Shown here piece after piece: positions 16,445 through 24,188 of a DNA stretch of 64,000 nt (the first letter of the stretch is position 1; the number at the start of each line of letters is the position of its first letter). The stretch is from Streptacidiphilus sp041262165 (GTDB lineage Bacteria > Actinomycetota > Actinomycetes > Streptomycetales > Streptomycetaceae). The stretch spans positions 62,001 to 126,000 of the forward strand of contig NZ_JBGCBY010000015.1 in the NCBI RefSeq assembly GCF_041262165.1, in the 5' to 3' direction. The translations under genes and the position numbers were made by a program. A model generated the notes under the pieces. The model searched no databases, was not told where the DNA came from, and saw only the letters and a list, made by a program, of their open reading frames with translations.

Positions 16445-17893
16445 TCAGAGTGAGTGAGTGGATGTCGTAACCGCGGGCGCTGCTGCCCGTGCGGGAGGAC
16501 CGAAGACAGACTCGGGCTCGTCCTCGGAAACGTTGCCCACCGGCTCCCACTTGATCACCGCGAGTGCGACCAATCCGATCACCGGGGCGATCAGCAGGAC
16601 GAGCAGGGCGTGATAGAGCCCGAACGCGGACAGCAGGACCGGGACACCGTAAAGCGCTATCAGGCTGCCCGTTCGGTTACTGGCCTGGGAGAGCCCGGCC
16701 CCAACGCCGCGGACCCGGGTTGGGTAGGACATGGCTGACATCGCCTGCGCGGTGGAGCCGGGACCGAAGGTGTGCGCCCCGATGAAGAACGCCAGGAGCA
16801 CAACTCCGAGCACCGGCGGTATCAGGTGGCCCACGAGGCCGAGTACCACGAGTACGGATGCGACACCGGTGAACCCGATGATGGTCAGCCTGCGCAGCCC
16901 CAGCTTGTTCGCGACGTTCGCTGCAAGAAGCGCGGCGCACAAGCCGCAGGTGTTGGCAAACACGGAGGCCAGCAAAGAGACGGTGAAGCTGCTGTGGAAG
17001 AACGAGAAGACGATAAGGGGCAGGTAGAAACCGACCGAAGAGAACTGGATGCTCTGCGCCGCACTGATGAGGCAGATCAAGATGGTGCGCTTGCGGAACT
17101 CCCCGGTGAAGAGCCGGCCGAAGGGGCGGAACGGGTCGCCGTCCTGCTCCTTGTGTGACGCGACCACCGCGTCCGGCGCGAGCTCGAACGGCCTGGCGTA
17201 GGTTGCACTGAGAATCTGTACTGCTTCCGCCAGGTTCCCCTTGGTCGCCGCCCACATGGGACTTTCAGCCATGTATCTGAAGCGCAGAAGGAGAATCACC
17301 AAAGCCGGCACAGCACCGAGACCGACCTCCCAGCGCCAGAGGCTGTGACCTGCTCCGAGGGCGTTGAGGGCGAGAGCCACGAGGAGCCCGCAGACGGTCG
17401 CCGCCGACCACAAGGCCGCTGCGGACTCCGCCCACTTCGCCTTCTTCTTCATTGCCATGAACTCGACCAGGAACGCCATGGCCACCGGCACATCGAGCCC
17501 GACACCGATACCGATCAACAGGCGGAGAACAATGAGGGTTTGGTAGTTCGGAGCGAACGCCGCGCCGAGCGTTGCGAAGACGAACAGCAACAGGTTCACG
17601 ATGAACATTCGCAGCCGGCCGAACCGGTCCACGAAGTAGCCACCGCTGAGCGCGCCGACGATGGCTCCGAACGCCATGACGGCGGTCACGAGACCGAGCT
17701 GGCTCGCGCTGAGTCCGAACTCCGCTTTCATCTGTACCGAGCCTGCGCTCAGGCTGGTGAAGTCATACGCATCGAGGAAGAAGCCGCCGAGCGCGATGAA
17801 GCCGATCATGCGGCTGTGCGGCGCGTCCGCACTCTCGTTGATCACCCGGACGACATCGTCCTTGGTTCTGATCAGGACCGGGGTGGAATCCAC
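16445..17893 (-). CDS. MFS transporter (sugar/metabolite-H+ symporter type)
   Basis: 482 residues from GTG 17893, chosen for the AGGAG seven bases upstream. Twelve hydrophobic spans are visible, with the MFS loop 2-3 motif GGYFVDRFGRLRMF and the sixth-span/loop pattern RYMAESPMW found in the sugar porter/PcaK-like branch. The central cytoplasmic loop (about residues 215-270) and a charged C-terminal tail are normal. As the first gene of the amidase/hydantoinase operon it most likely imports the compound those enzymes degrade. The divergent LysR gene across 135 bp is the expected regulator. Confidence 0.9.
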   Translation of the reverse strand: MDSTPVLIRTKDDVVRVINESADAPHSRMIGFIALGGFFLDAYDFTSLSAGSVQMKAEFGLSASQLGLVTAVMAFGAIVGALSGGYFVDRFGRLRMFIVNLLLFVFATLGAAFAPNYQTLIVLRLLIGIGVGLDVPVAMAFLVEFMAMKKKAKWAESAAALWSAATVCGLLVALALNALGAGHSLWRWEVGLGAVPALVILLLRFRYMAESPMWAATKGNLAEAVQILSATYARPFELAPDAVVASHKEQDGDPFRPFGRLFTGEFRKRTILICLISAAQSIQFSSVGFYLPLIVFSFFHSSFTVSLLASVFANTCGLCAALLAANVANKLGLRRLTIIGFTGVASVLVVLGLVGHLIPPVLGVVLLAFFIGAHTFGPGSTAQAMSAMSYPTRVRGVGAGLSQASNRTGSLIALYGVPVLLSAFGLYHALLVLLIAPVIGLVALAVIKWEPVGNVSEDEPESVFGPPARAAAPAVTTSTHSL

Positions 17894-18015
17894 AAGCCTC
17901 TCCTGTGTCTTGGAGTTTATGTCGACCGTTCGGCATCTTCGAAATGAACTGAAGCCTTTGGGACATAGAACACCGCCACGACAGATCATTCCAATCTATT
18001 TTTTTGATGAAACTG

Positions 18016-18030
18016 ATAGGGTCACCCTAT
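18016..18030. promoter_or_regulatory. LysR-type box overlapping the lysR start codon
   Basis: ATAGGGT-C-ACCCTAT is a perfect 15-bp palindrome and contains the LysR consensus T-N11-A (T18017 to A18029). Its last two bases are the first two of the lysR ATG at 18029, so a bound regulator would cover its own translation start; it is also 123 bp upstream of the divergent MFS start. Confidence 0.75.
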
Positions 18031-18913
18031 GGATGTCCGCACTCTGGAATACTTCGTCGCCGCCGTCGAATGCGGTGGATTCACCAAGGCCGCCGCTCGA
18101 CTGCACGTGACCCAGCCGACACTGTCCGAAGCCATCCGCAGGCTGGAGCGGGAATGCGATGCGCCTTTGTTCCACCGGGTCGGCCGAGGGGTAGTGCTCT
18201 CCGAGGCGGGAGCAGTCCTGCTCACCTACGCGCGGCGCGTCCTCAAAGACATGGAAGACGCACGACAGTCCATGATCGCCCTGAGAGGATTCCAGGGCGG
18301 CCGCGTCACCGTCAGCGCGCCACCAGCTCTGAGCATCGAGCCCCTGGCCAGGATCGTTGGGAACTTCCGTCGCGCGTACCCTGACGTTACGGTCGTCATG
18401 CTTCCCACCGAAGATGGCGCTCTCGCGGCGGCAGCGGTCGCGAATGCCGCGAGCGAGGTAGGGCTGACGGACCGCCCCGTGTCCGCAGACTTGCGAGCAC
18501 ATCCCATCGGCAGCAACGAAATCGTCGTTGTACTCCCACCAGGAAACGCGCTGAGCGGCAAAGGCCCGGTCAGCCTGGAGCAGCTCGCAGGTGTTCCCTT
18601 CATCAGCAGCGCCGTCGGCACACGAGCCCGCAACCTGCTTGACGAATCCAAGGAACGCGGCATCGCGTTGCAGACGGCGGTGGAGACACCCCACCGAGAA
18701 GCGGTCATTCCGCTGATTCTGGAAGGCGTCGGCGCGGCCTTCCTGCCCTGGACAGTGTCACGGGAAGCTGAGAGCAGAGGCGCCGTGGTCCTGCCTCTGC
18801 TCCCTCGAGTGGCCTACGACCTGCTTATCGTCCACAGGGACCAGCCCCTGACCGCCGCTGCCGAGGCCTTCGTGGCCACAGCACTCGGATCCTCGCCCGT
18901 CGGCGGTGACTGA
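18029..18913 (+). CDS. LysR family transcriptional regulator
   Basis: 294 residues. The N-terminal helix-turn-helix is classical: DVRTLEYFVAAVECGGFTKAAARLHVTQPTLS... (residues 2-35), followed by RRLERECDAPLFHR and a periplasmic-binding-protein-like effector domain. It is divergent from the MFS-amidase-hydantoinase operon and so most likely activates that operon in response to its substrate or an intermediate. The only ribosome site is AGGG inside the palindrome at 18016-18030, so regulator binding and translation start share the same bases, which suggests tight autorepression. Confidence 0.92.
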   Translation: MDVRTLEYFVAAVECGGFTKAAARLHVTQPTLSEAIRRLERECDAPLFHRVGRGVVLSEAGAVLLTYARRVLKDMEDARQSMIALRGFQGGRVTVSAPPALSIEPLARIVGNFRRAYPDVTVVMLPTEDGALAAAAVANAASEVGLTDRPVSADLRAHPIGSNEIVVVLPPGNALSGKGPVSLEQLAGVPFISSAVGTRARNLLDESKERGIALQTAVETPHREAVIPLILEGVGAAFLPWTVSREAESRGAVVLPLLPRVAYDLLIVHRDQPLTAAAEAFVATALGSSPVGGD

Positions 18914-19085
18914 ACTGCTTGTCCGTCAGGTCCTCACGGTTGCGCAGGAGCCGGCGCCGGGCACGACACTCCGGGGCGACCGTCCGGCCCCCGGCGGCCG
19001 AGCACCATCTTGTTCGCGAGCCGCACCACGTGCAGCTGGACAACGACCACGGTCGCGTGCGGCAATCCAGTGCGGTCCGCGGCGT
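18905..19085 (-). pseudogene. ISL3-family transposase fragment, frameshifted
   Basis: The minus strand reads HATVVVVQLHVVRLANKMV, which matches the ISL3 core (usually HATVVVDxFHVVRLAN), then changes frame and continues as ECRARRRLLRNREDLTDKQ (usually DPLYxxRRLLLTxxExLT). The 390-bp gap between lysR and the membrane-protein gene holds only this relic; the rest (19086-19303) shows nothing recognisable. No terminal inverted repeats are visible. Confidence 0.6.
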
Positions 19086-19303
19086 GGTAGGAGGCGGCGG
19101 ACGCGGATCAAGCGCAGTCGAGGCCGCCCCCAGGCTCTGCCAGCGGTTCGGGCCACACACCCGCCCCCCGGCGTCCGCCGCCTCGCCGCGGTGCGATGGG
19201 CAGCCCAGACACCGCCCGCACAGCACTGGGCATCCCGATGCCGATGGCTTCCCGGTCCACCGGCAGCTCTCGCTCCCTGCTGCAGCAGAGATTCGGTTCA
19301 GCT

Positions 19304-20410
19304 CTAAGGGCAGAGGGTTCGCCGCAGCGCGTAGTTGAGGTGAGTCCCGTCGGTGGGCGCCAGCGTGATGCCGTCGTAGGAGAAGTTCCTCGCGGCGGCG
19401 GCGTCGGGGTTCGCGACTCCGCCGGCGAGCACCGCGCACTGCCGGCGCGCGGCGGAGATCGCCTTGGTCTCGTTATGGGTGAGCAGGGCGTCGACGTCCC
19501 TGATCGCGGCGAGGACGGCTGCGCGGGCAGCACCGGTGGGCATCGGGGGAAGGGTGGCACTCGGCGTCGCGATGGACGGCGTGGGCGCCGCGCTGCCGGG
19601 AGCCGCCGAGTTCATGGCGGCGGACGACGGGACGCCTGGCCCGCGGGGAGGCAGGGGCTTGGCAGCCGTACTGATCACGTCGGGGTCAAGACCGATCTGC
19701 CGCAGCAGCGCCATGCCCAGTGGCGGCTTGGCTGTGGTCGGGGCCATCGCCGGGCCGCCGTCACCGCTCCCGGTGTCGCACGAGCGGAGTGCGTTGCAGT
19801 TCTCAACGACGACCGACACCCACCCGTTTTTGTAAGGGGCGGCATACTCAACGAAGTTGGCCTGCAGCCCGGGGGAAGGAACCCAGGAGATCTCCCATCC
19901 GCTGCCGCCGTCGACGGCCAGCTGGGTGCAACCCAGTGTCTTCGCGCCGCCGCCGTCCTTGGCATGGGCGTGCGAGCAGGACCAGTCGAACTTCAGCATC
20001 GCGTCGTTGTACGTGCGCACCGCGATGCCGAGGTAGGTCTTGACCCCCTGAGGAGAGGTCACGATGAACGAATCCGCCGTGGTGCCGGCGTCCACACGCC
20101 CGGATGAGGACGGGATGTCGTGGCGCAGCACGCTTATGAGACTGGGCGCAGTCGAGGGCGTTGTGCTGGGTGCGCTGGGAGCAGTCGCGGGTGAGGAGTG
20201 CCCAACCGTCGCGAACGCGTCGGACAGCACCAGAGTGCTCGCCCCGATCACCGCCACGGCCAGCGCGGAGCCGGCGGCCATCCACGCGGCCCGGGCGCGC
20301 CGACGCCTGCGTACTCCAGAGCGGAGGCGCGCCCGGTCGTCCTGTCCGAACGGGGTGTCCTGCTGGGTGTCTCGCATCATGCGTGTCAATTCCCTTTCGA
20401 AGTCGTTCAT
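19304..20410 (-). CDS. Single-span membrane protein paired with sigma factor (possible anti-sigma factor)
   Basis: 368 residues from ATG 20410, preceded by GGAGGAGACGAG. The N-terminal ~40 residues are cytoplasmic (NDFERELTRMMRDTQ... ending in a basic run), then comes one membrane span at about residues 43-62. A Ser/Thr/Pro/Ala-rich linker and an extracytoplasmic domain with several Cys (CSHAHAK, CNALRSCDT, RRQCAVL) follow. The gene overlaps the sigma-factor stop by four bases, the usual arrangement for an anti-sigma factor. The short cytoplasmic part shows no zinc-binding HxxxCxxC motif, so a ZAS-type anti-sigma call is not supported by sequence; the call rests on topology and coupling. A second Ala/Pro-rich linker lies near the C-terminus. 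Confidence 0.6.
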   Translation of the reverse strand: MNDFERELTRMMRDTQQDTPFGQDDRARLRSGVRRRRRARAAWMAAGSALAVAVIGASTLVLSDAFATVGHSSPATAPSAPSTTPSTAPSLISVLRHDIPSSSGRVDAGTTADSFIVTSPQGVKTYLGIAVRTYNDAMLKFDWSCSHAHAKDGGGAKTLGCTQLAVDGGSGWEISWVPSPGLQANFVEYAAPYKNGWVSVVVENCNALRSCDTGSGDGGPAMAPTTAKPPLGMALLRQIGLDPDVISTAAKPLPPRGPGVPSSAAMNSAAPGSAAPTPSIATPSATLPPMPTGAARAAVLAAIRDVDALLTHNETKAISAARRQCAVLAGGVANPDAAAARNFSYDGITLAPTDGTHLNYALRRTLCP

Positions 20411-20928
20411 CTCGTCTCCTCCAGTTCCACGGTCCCGACGGTGTCGGCCAGTGCGATCCGCAACTGGGCGACACCGCGTGACACCAGGGAACGGGCGGTG
20501 CCCACCGGGCACCCCAATGCCTCGGCCACCTGCCGTTCCGGCAGGTCCTGGAAGTAGCGCAGGACCACTGCCGCCCGTTGTCTCGGCGGCAGCAGGGCCA
20601 ACGCCGATTCCAGGCGGGTGCGTTCGTCGACCGCGGCGGTGTCGTCGGCGCCCGATGCGATGTCCGGCAGTCGCTCCGTGGGGCGTTCCCCCCACCAGCG
20701 TCGCCGGGCTGAACGGGCCGCCGCACGCGACATCACGCGCCGTACGTACGGTTCCGGGGCCTGCTCCGCGACCTTGTGCCACACCGACCACAGCTTTAAC
20801 AGGGCCTCCTGCAGCAGTTCCTCGGCCCGATGCTGGTTCCCGCCGGTGAGAAGCCGGGAGAAGTGGAGCAGGACGGACCAGCGCGCAGCCACGAATTCCT
20901 CGAAGCCCAAGTCCTGACCCCGATTCAT
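20407..20928 (-). CDS. SigE-family ECF RNA polymerase sigma factor
   Basis: 173 residues from ATG 20928; AAGGG lies about eight bases upstream, better placed than for the ATG at 20934. The opening GFEEFVAARWSVLLHFSRLLTGG and AEELLQEALLKLWSVW are region 2 of the actinobacterial SigE (SigE70/ECF41-unrelated, 'SigE family') group. Region 4 reads LPPRQRAAVVLRYFQDLPERQVAEALGC and ends VGTARSLVSRGVAQLR, a complete sigma4 helix-turn-helix. It directs a small stress or envelope regulon and is translationally coupled to the membrane protein gene at 20410, which probably controls it. No own-type promoter could be recognised upstream. Confidence 0.9.
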   Translation of the reverse strand: MNRGQDLGFEEFVAARWSVLLHFSRLLTGGNQHRAEELLQEALLKLWSVWHKVAEQAPEPYVRRVMSRAAARSARRRWWGERPTERLPDIASGADDTAAVDERTRLESALALLPPRQRAAVVLRYFQDLPERQVAEALGCPVGTARSLVSRGVAQLRIALADTVGTVELEETR

Positions 20929-21087
20929 CGGCATCCCTTCGTTCGTGGCGTTCCCGTACAACTGGAAAGGCCCTGGACGTGCGGCTGCTATGCATCAGGG
21001 AGCTGTGATGCACGTCATAGGACGGGTTGAATTGATCTCGACCTCCGCCCGAACAGCAACTGGCCGCCTGCGTGCAGGAGGTGCGAG

Positions 21088-21483
21088 TCACGATCGATGC
21101 GCTCGTCGCTCCCCGACATCGGTTTCCGCATCCAGGCAGGCCCAGTGCGTAGCGCCGCCCGCGTGGGGTTGTGTGCCATGTGCGACAGCCAGGGCGTCGA
21201 CGATGATCAGTCCGCGTCCATGCTCGTCGTCCGGGCAGCGGCCCTTGTGCCCCTGGACGGGTGGGACAGGGCCGCCGTCGGTGATCCCGATCCACACGTA
21301 CCGGTCCGCCTGGTCCTCATGCAGGTGCAGCTGCACGGAGAGCGGCGGCCGCGCATGCTGGACCGCGTTGGTCACCAGCTCGGAGAGCACCAGCAGTACT
21401 GATTCGGCCGACTCCCCGTCCACCTGCCAGCTGTCCAGCGCGAGTCGGCACACCTGACGCGCCATGCCGGCCACCCCCGAGAA
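21088..21483 (-). CDS. ATP-binding protein, GHKL fold (RsbW-like anti-sigma regulatory kinase domain)
   Basis: About 131 residues from a GTG at 21483 (reading VAGMARQV...), or 128 from ATG 21474; the frame is open farther upstream without a better start, and the ribosome site is weak either way. Bergerat-fold motifs are clear: N box LSELVTNAVQHA, G1 box ITDGGP and G2 box EHGRGLIIVDALA. This is the large Streptomyces family of stand-alone HATPase_c proteins related to RsbW/SpoIIAB. Such proteins bind or phosphorylate anti-sigma antagonists, but most have no assigned partner. The sigma/anti-sigma-like pair starts only 160 bp away on the same strand, which may or may not be meaningful. Confidence 0.85.
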   Translation of the reverse strand, partial: FSGVAGMARQVCRLALDSWQVDGESAESVLLVLSELVTNAVQHARPPLSVQLHLHEDQADRYVWIGITDGGPVPPVQGHKGRCPDDEHGRGLIIVDALAVAHGTQPHAGGATHWACLDAETDVGERRAHRS

Positions 21484-21533
21484 ACACCGCCCGTCCAGGG
21501 CCGGGCGGGGAGGGCGGCGGGGGCGGAGGAGAG

Positions 21534-22076
21534 TTGGGCGCCATACTCCTCGGCCTCGATCTGTTGCTGTCGGGAGACTCTGCGCAGCCGCAGGTCCAGA
21601 TGCGCAAAATCGATCTGAACAAGGAGATGCAGAACTGCCTCAACCAGCCGATTAGCGCAGGCACGCAAATCCTCTACTTCAATCCTGACAGCATGGGAAG
21701 GGCGACCGGGGCAACCGCCTGCATCAGCCCGCTGACCGGACGAACGGACACCAACTCGCCGCAGGACCCCGTGGGATGGCAGAGCAACATCGGGATGGAC
21801 CGCTCCCACGTAGTCGGCCGCCAGTTCGGCGGAAAATGGGAACGGGATAATATTATTCCGATGGGTGCCGATGACAATCAGATCGGCATGCGCAATGTAG
21901 AGAGAACGATCGAAGGATATCTGGCGCAGGGTGACCGCGTTTTCTATGCGGGAGTACCAACGTATGACATCGGCAACGGTATACGCCCGAGAGGGATCTT
22001 CATGTCCGTCGGATCCAGCGATGGCCTGACCACCACGTTTGTACAGAATACAAAATGGGACGGCGTGAGCCCGTGA
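21534..22076 (+). CDS. DNA/RNA non-specific endonuclease toxin domain (Endonuclea_NS_2-like)
   Basis: 180 residues from TTG 21534, which has GGAGGAG just upstream. The C-terminal half is a beta-beta-alpha-metal nuclease: MDRSHVVGRQFGG with catalytic His92, RDNIIPM with metal-ligand Asn106, then NQIGMRNVERTIEGYLAQG and RVFYAGVPTYD. This is the layout of the non-specific endonuclease domains found at the ends of polymorphic toxins. The usual DRGH is DRSH here. There is no delivery module (no WXG, LXG, RHS or PT-VENN region), and only a short hydrophobic start, so it is either a stand-alone toxin or the detached tip of a larger one. The next gene is a matching immunity protein. The DNA is visibly AT-richer than its surroundings, which suggests transfer. 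Confidence 0.72.
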   Translation: MGAILLGLDLLLSGDSAQPQVQMRKIDLNKEMQNCLNQPISAGTQILYFNPDSMGRATGATACISPLTGRTDTNSPQDPVGWQSNIGMDRSHVVGRQFGGKWERDNIIPMGADDNQIGMRNVERTIEGYLAQGDRVFYAGVPTYDIGNGIRPRGIFMSVGSSDGLTTTFVQNTKWDGVSP

Positions 22077-22156
22077 CAGCGCCCGCCTACCACGGTCTAG
22101 GGCGGTGGGGTAACATCCGTTGACGGCCGACTGGCTCACCTTGTGATTGGACAGAG

Positions 22157-23263
22157 ATGCGTTCATCTTCCGCCGCCGGAGAACTCGCCGACCTGCTGGG
22201 TTATCCGGTTGGAGAGGGAGACCGTACGTTCGAGTGGCCCGCCGTGGAGGCATCCCTCGGTGGCGTTGCACTGCCGTCGGACTACAAGACGCTTGTGGAG
22301 ACATTTCCACGGGGGAGATTCCAGGGAGCCATCCGCCTGATTCGTCCGGGAGATCACGGATATCCGAGGACCGAATACCTTGGCTATTTTCGGAGCCTAC
22401 TGGATCACTTGTCTGAGATGAAGCTTGCAGATCAGACCGCCTGCCCCTATCCGATCTTCCCGCAACCAGGGGGAATCATTCCCTGGGGGGAACGGCAGCA
22501 GGGCGACCTTGTCTTCTGGCTACCGAATGGCCCAGATTCGGATGCCTGGCCAACCCTGGTGCACGACTCCGAGAGGCGCATTTGGCAGGAGGTGCCGCTG
22601 GGGGTTGCTGATCTATTGCTCCAGGCAGTGAAGGGGAAGCAGCCTTTCTACGAGTTGGATGAGGAAATCCCCGTCAAGGAAGCCCCCTTGCGTGAGAAAT
22701 TCTGGGATGAGTTGGGTGTCCCCAATGGGGTGCCGTCCCAGTCGTTCGACCTTCTGGTCAACCTCTTGGGAGCTCGGCGAGCAGAGCGAAGCTTTGACTG
22801 GGCGGATATTTCCGAAAAGACCGATGTGAAATTTCCGGCCGACTACATTAATTTCATGGACCAGTACGGTCCAGGCGTCTTCTGCGACGTTCGTTTGTGC
22901 GACCCGAGCTCTGCTGGCGAGCATGGCTTCACCGATCTCGTCTCCAGGGTGCGCCGAGCCGCTCAGGACGGGCGTGGGGATAGATGGAGTCCTCCCATCT
23001 ATCCTGACGCCGGTGGACTGATCCCATGGGGAGAGACGGAGGACGGCTGGATCTGCGGCTGGGCTCCCGCTTCATCCCGTCCCGACGAGTGGGGCGTGGT
23101 CGTATCGCGAGGCAACATGGACTCCTACTCGTACCGGCCGGACGATTCATTCAGCTCGTTTCTGGTGAAGCATGCAAATCCAGCTCGCATTGCCAGTGTT
23201 TTCACCGGCCGGGATCCATGGTCGAAGCCCGTCGTTTTTTCCTCTTTCTCCGACGATGCGTGA
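22157..23263 (+). CDS. Tandem SUKH (SMI1/KNR4) domain immunity protein
   Basis: 368 residues containing two copies of the SUKH fold. Copy 1 reads ALPSDYKTLVETFPRGRF ... FPQPGGIIPWGERQQGDLVFWL; copy 2 reads KFPADYINFMDQYGPGVF ... YPDAGGLIPWGETEDGWICGW. The hallmark 'LPxDYxxxxxxxGxG' and the later 'G(G/L)IPWGE...' repeat in each. SUKH proteins are known mainly as immunity proteins that bind and block nuclease toxins (SUKH superfamily, Aravind group). It begins 80 bp after the nuclease toxin on the same strand, so the two form a toxin-immunity pair. Base composition is lower in GC than in flanking genes, a sign of transfer. Confidence 0.85.
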   Translation: MRSSSAAGELADLLGYPVGEGDRTFEWPAVEASLGGVALPSDYKTLVETFPRGRFQGAIRLIRPGDHGYPRTEYLGYFRSLLDHLSEMKLADQTACPYPIFPQPGGIIPWGERQQGDLVFWLPNGPDSDAWPTLVHDSERRIWQEVPLGVADLLLQAVKGKQPFYELDEEIPVKEAPLREKFWDELGVPNGVPSQSFDLLVNLLGARRAERSFDWADISEKTDVKFPADYINFMDQYGPGVFCDVRLCDPSSAGEHGFTDLVSRVRRAAQDGRGDRWSPPIYPDAGGLIPWGETEDGWICGWAPASSRPDEWGVVVSRGNMDSYSYRPDDSFSSFLVKHANPARIASVFTGRDPWSKPVVFSSFSDDA

Positions 23264-23367
23264 TGACTGTCTCTTGTTGCATGGCGCTAGCGGTGGTTCG
23301 TTGACGGCGGGTCAGGTCTGCAGTAGGCCGGTAGCAGAGGAGCGCCGCCTCGCTGCCTGGGGGGCTT

Positions 23368-23865
23368 GTGATGAGCCGTCGTCTGGTCGACTTCGCGGCC
23401 GTCAGCGCGTCGGACCTGAACTGGCTGGATGAGGATCCCGAGGCGGAGGCCACGTGGAGCTGGCACAGCCACGGCTACCTCTATACCAGCTACCTGCGGA
23501 TCGCCCCAAGCATGCGCTGCTGGCGCACCGTCGTTGGCGGCGACGACCGCATCACCTTCGAATGGGAGCACCAGCCGGACCCCGAGGGCGTCATCGAGTT
23601 CGCCAGCTCCAGGCGCGGGCAGGTGAGCGTGCCAACCGCCGAGTTCCTGGCGGCACTCGCCGAGTTCGACCGTGCCCTGCTCACTGCCATGACGCAGAGA
23701 ATCCGCGAACTGGAGGGTGCAGGACCGCTGGTCGGCATTGCCCTGGACCTGGACCAGGTGCGCCACGAACACCAAGACCGGGAGGAATGGCTGCGCCGGG
23801 CCCTGGACCACGATCCCGCGAAGGACTGGAACGCCGTACGCGCGGGCGCATCCCGGATCCGCTGA
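23368..23865 (+). CDS. Hypothetical protein (resembles DUF5984), possibly truncated
   Basis: 165 residues from GTG 23368 (or ATG 23371). The body, with ATWSWHSHGYLYTSYLRIAPS and EFASSRRGQVSVPTAEFLAALAEFDRALL, resembles from memory the uncharacterised actinobacterial DUF5984 family; this was not verified. It has no signal peptide or membrane span, and its role is unknown. Directly after its TGA, in the same frame, the sequence turns into an IS1182-type transposase fragment, so the true C-terminus may have been replaced at that junction. It might be an accessory immunity-type gene of the preceding toxin cassette, but nothing in the sequence shows that. Confidence 0.6.
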   Translation: MMSRRLVDFAAVSASDLNWLDEDPEAEATWSWHSHGYLYTSYLRIAPSMRCWRTVVGGDDRITFEWEHQPDPEGVIEFASSRRGQVSVPTAEFLAALAEFDRALLTAMTQRIRELEGAGPLVGIALDLDQVRHEHQDREEWLRRALDHDPAKDWNAVRAGASRIR

Positions 23866-24051
23866 CACTGCCACCGGCTGGAGCTGGCCGGGGAGAGCGT
23901 CCGCGCCGCCTTGGAGGCCCTCGCGGTGGCCGCGCCCGCCTGGCTGGCCGAGCACGTGGACGTCGCGGAGTTCGCGCACCGCCACGGGCCGCGGGTCAAC
24001 AGCTGGACGATACCGTCCAGGCAGGTCAAAAGGCGAAAGGCGACCGTGTAG
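23866..24051 (+). pseudogene. IS1182-family transposase fragment
   Basis: The frame directly after the preceding TGA reads HRLELAGESVRAALEAL then APAWLAEHVDVAEFAHR and HGPRVNSW, matching the mid-region of actinobacterial IS1182-type transposases (usually xRLELxGExxRAALxALA...APxWL). The rest of the gene and both ends of the element are missing. Confidence 0.55.
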
Positions 24052-24123
24052 GGCTCGTAAAGTCATCGCTGCACGTGGGAGCCCGCGTGCAAGGCCCTCG
24101 ACGGTGGCTGGGATGCTGCCCGA

Positions 24124-24186
24124 GTGATCATCTCACTGCTGTACCGGGCCACCCGCGCACTGCTGTCCGTGCCTGCGGAGGAGTGA
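24124..24186 (+). pseudogene. N-terminal fragment of an integrase-type transposase
   Basis: The 20 codons VIISLLYRATRALLSVPAEE correspond to the very start of a Streptomyces integrase-core transposase family (usually xLISLLYRxxRxLLSVPAxLLRRD). The match stops after 20 codons. It is one of several relics between 23866 and 24507. Confidence 0.45.
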
Positions 24187-24188
24187 CC

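Noticed and set aside
20407..20928. Assignment to the specific stress sigma factor SigE of S. coelicolor
   Set aside because: The SigE-family label here refers to a broad small-sigma group; the cseA/B/C context of true sigE is absent.
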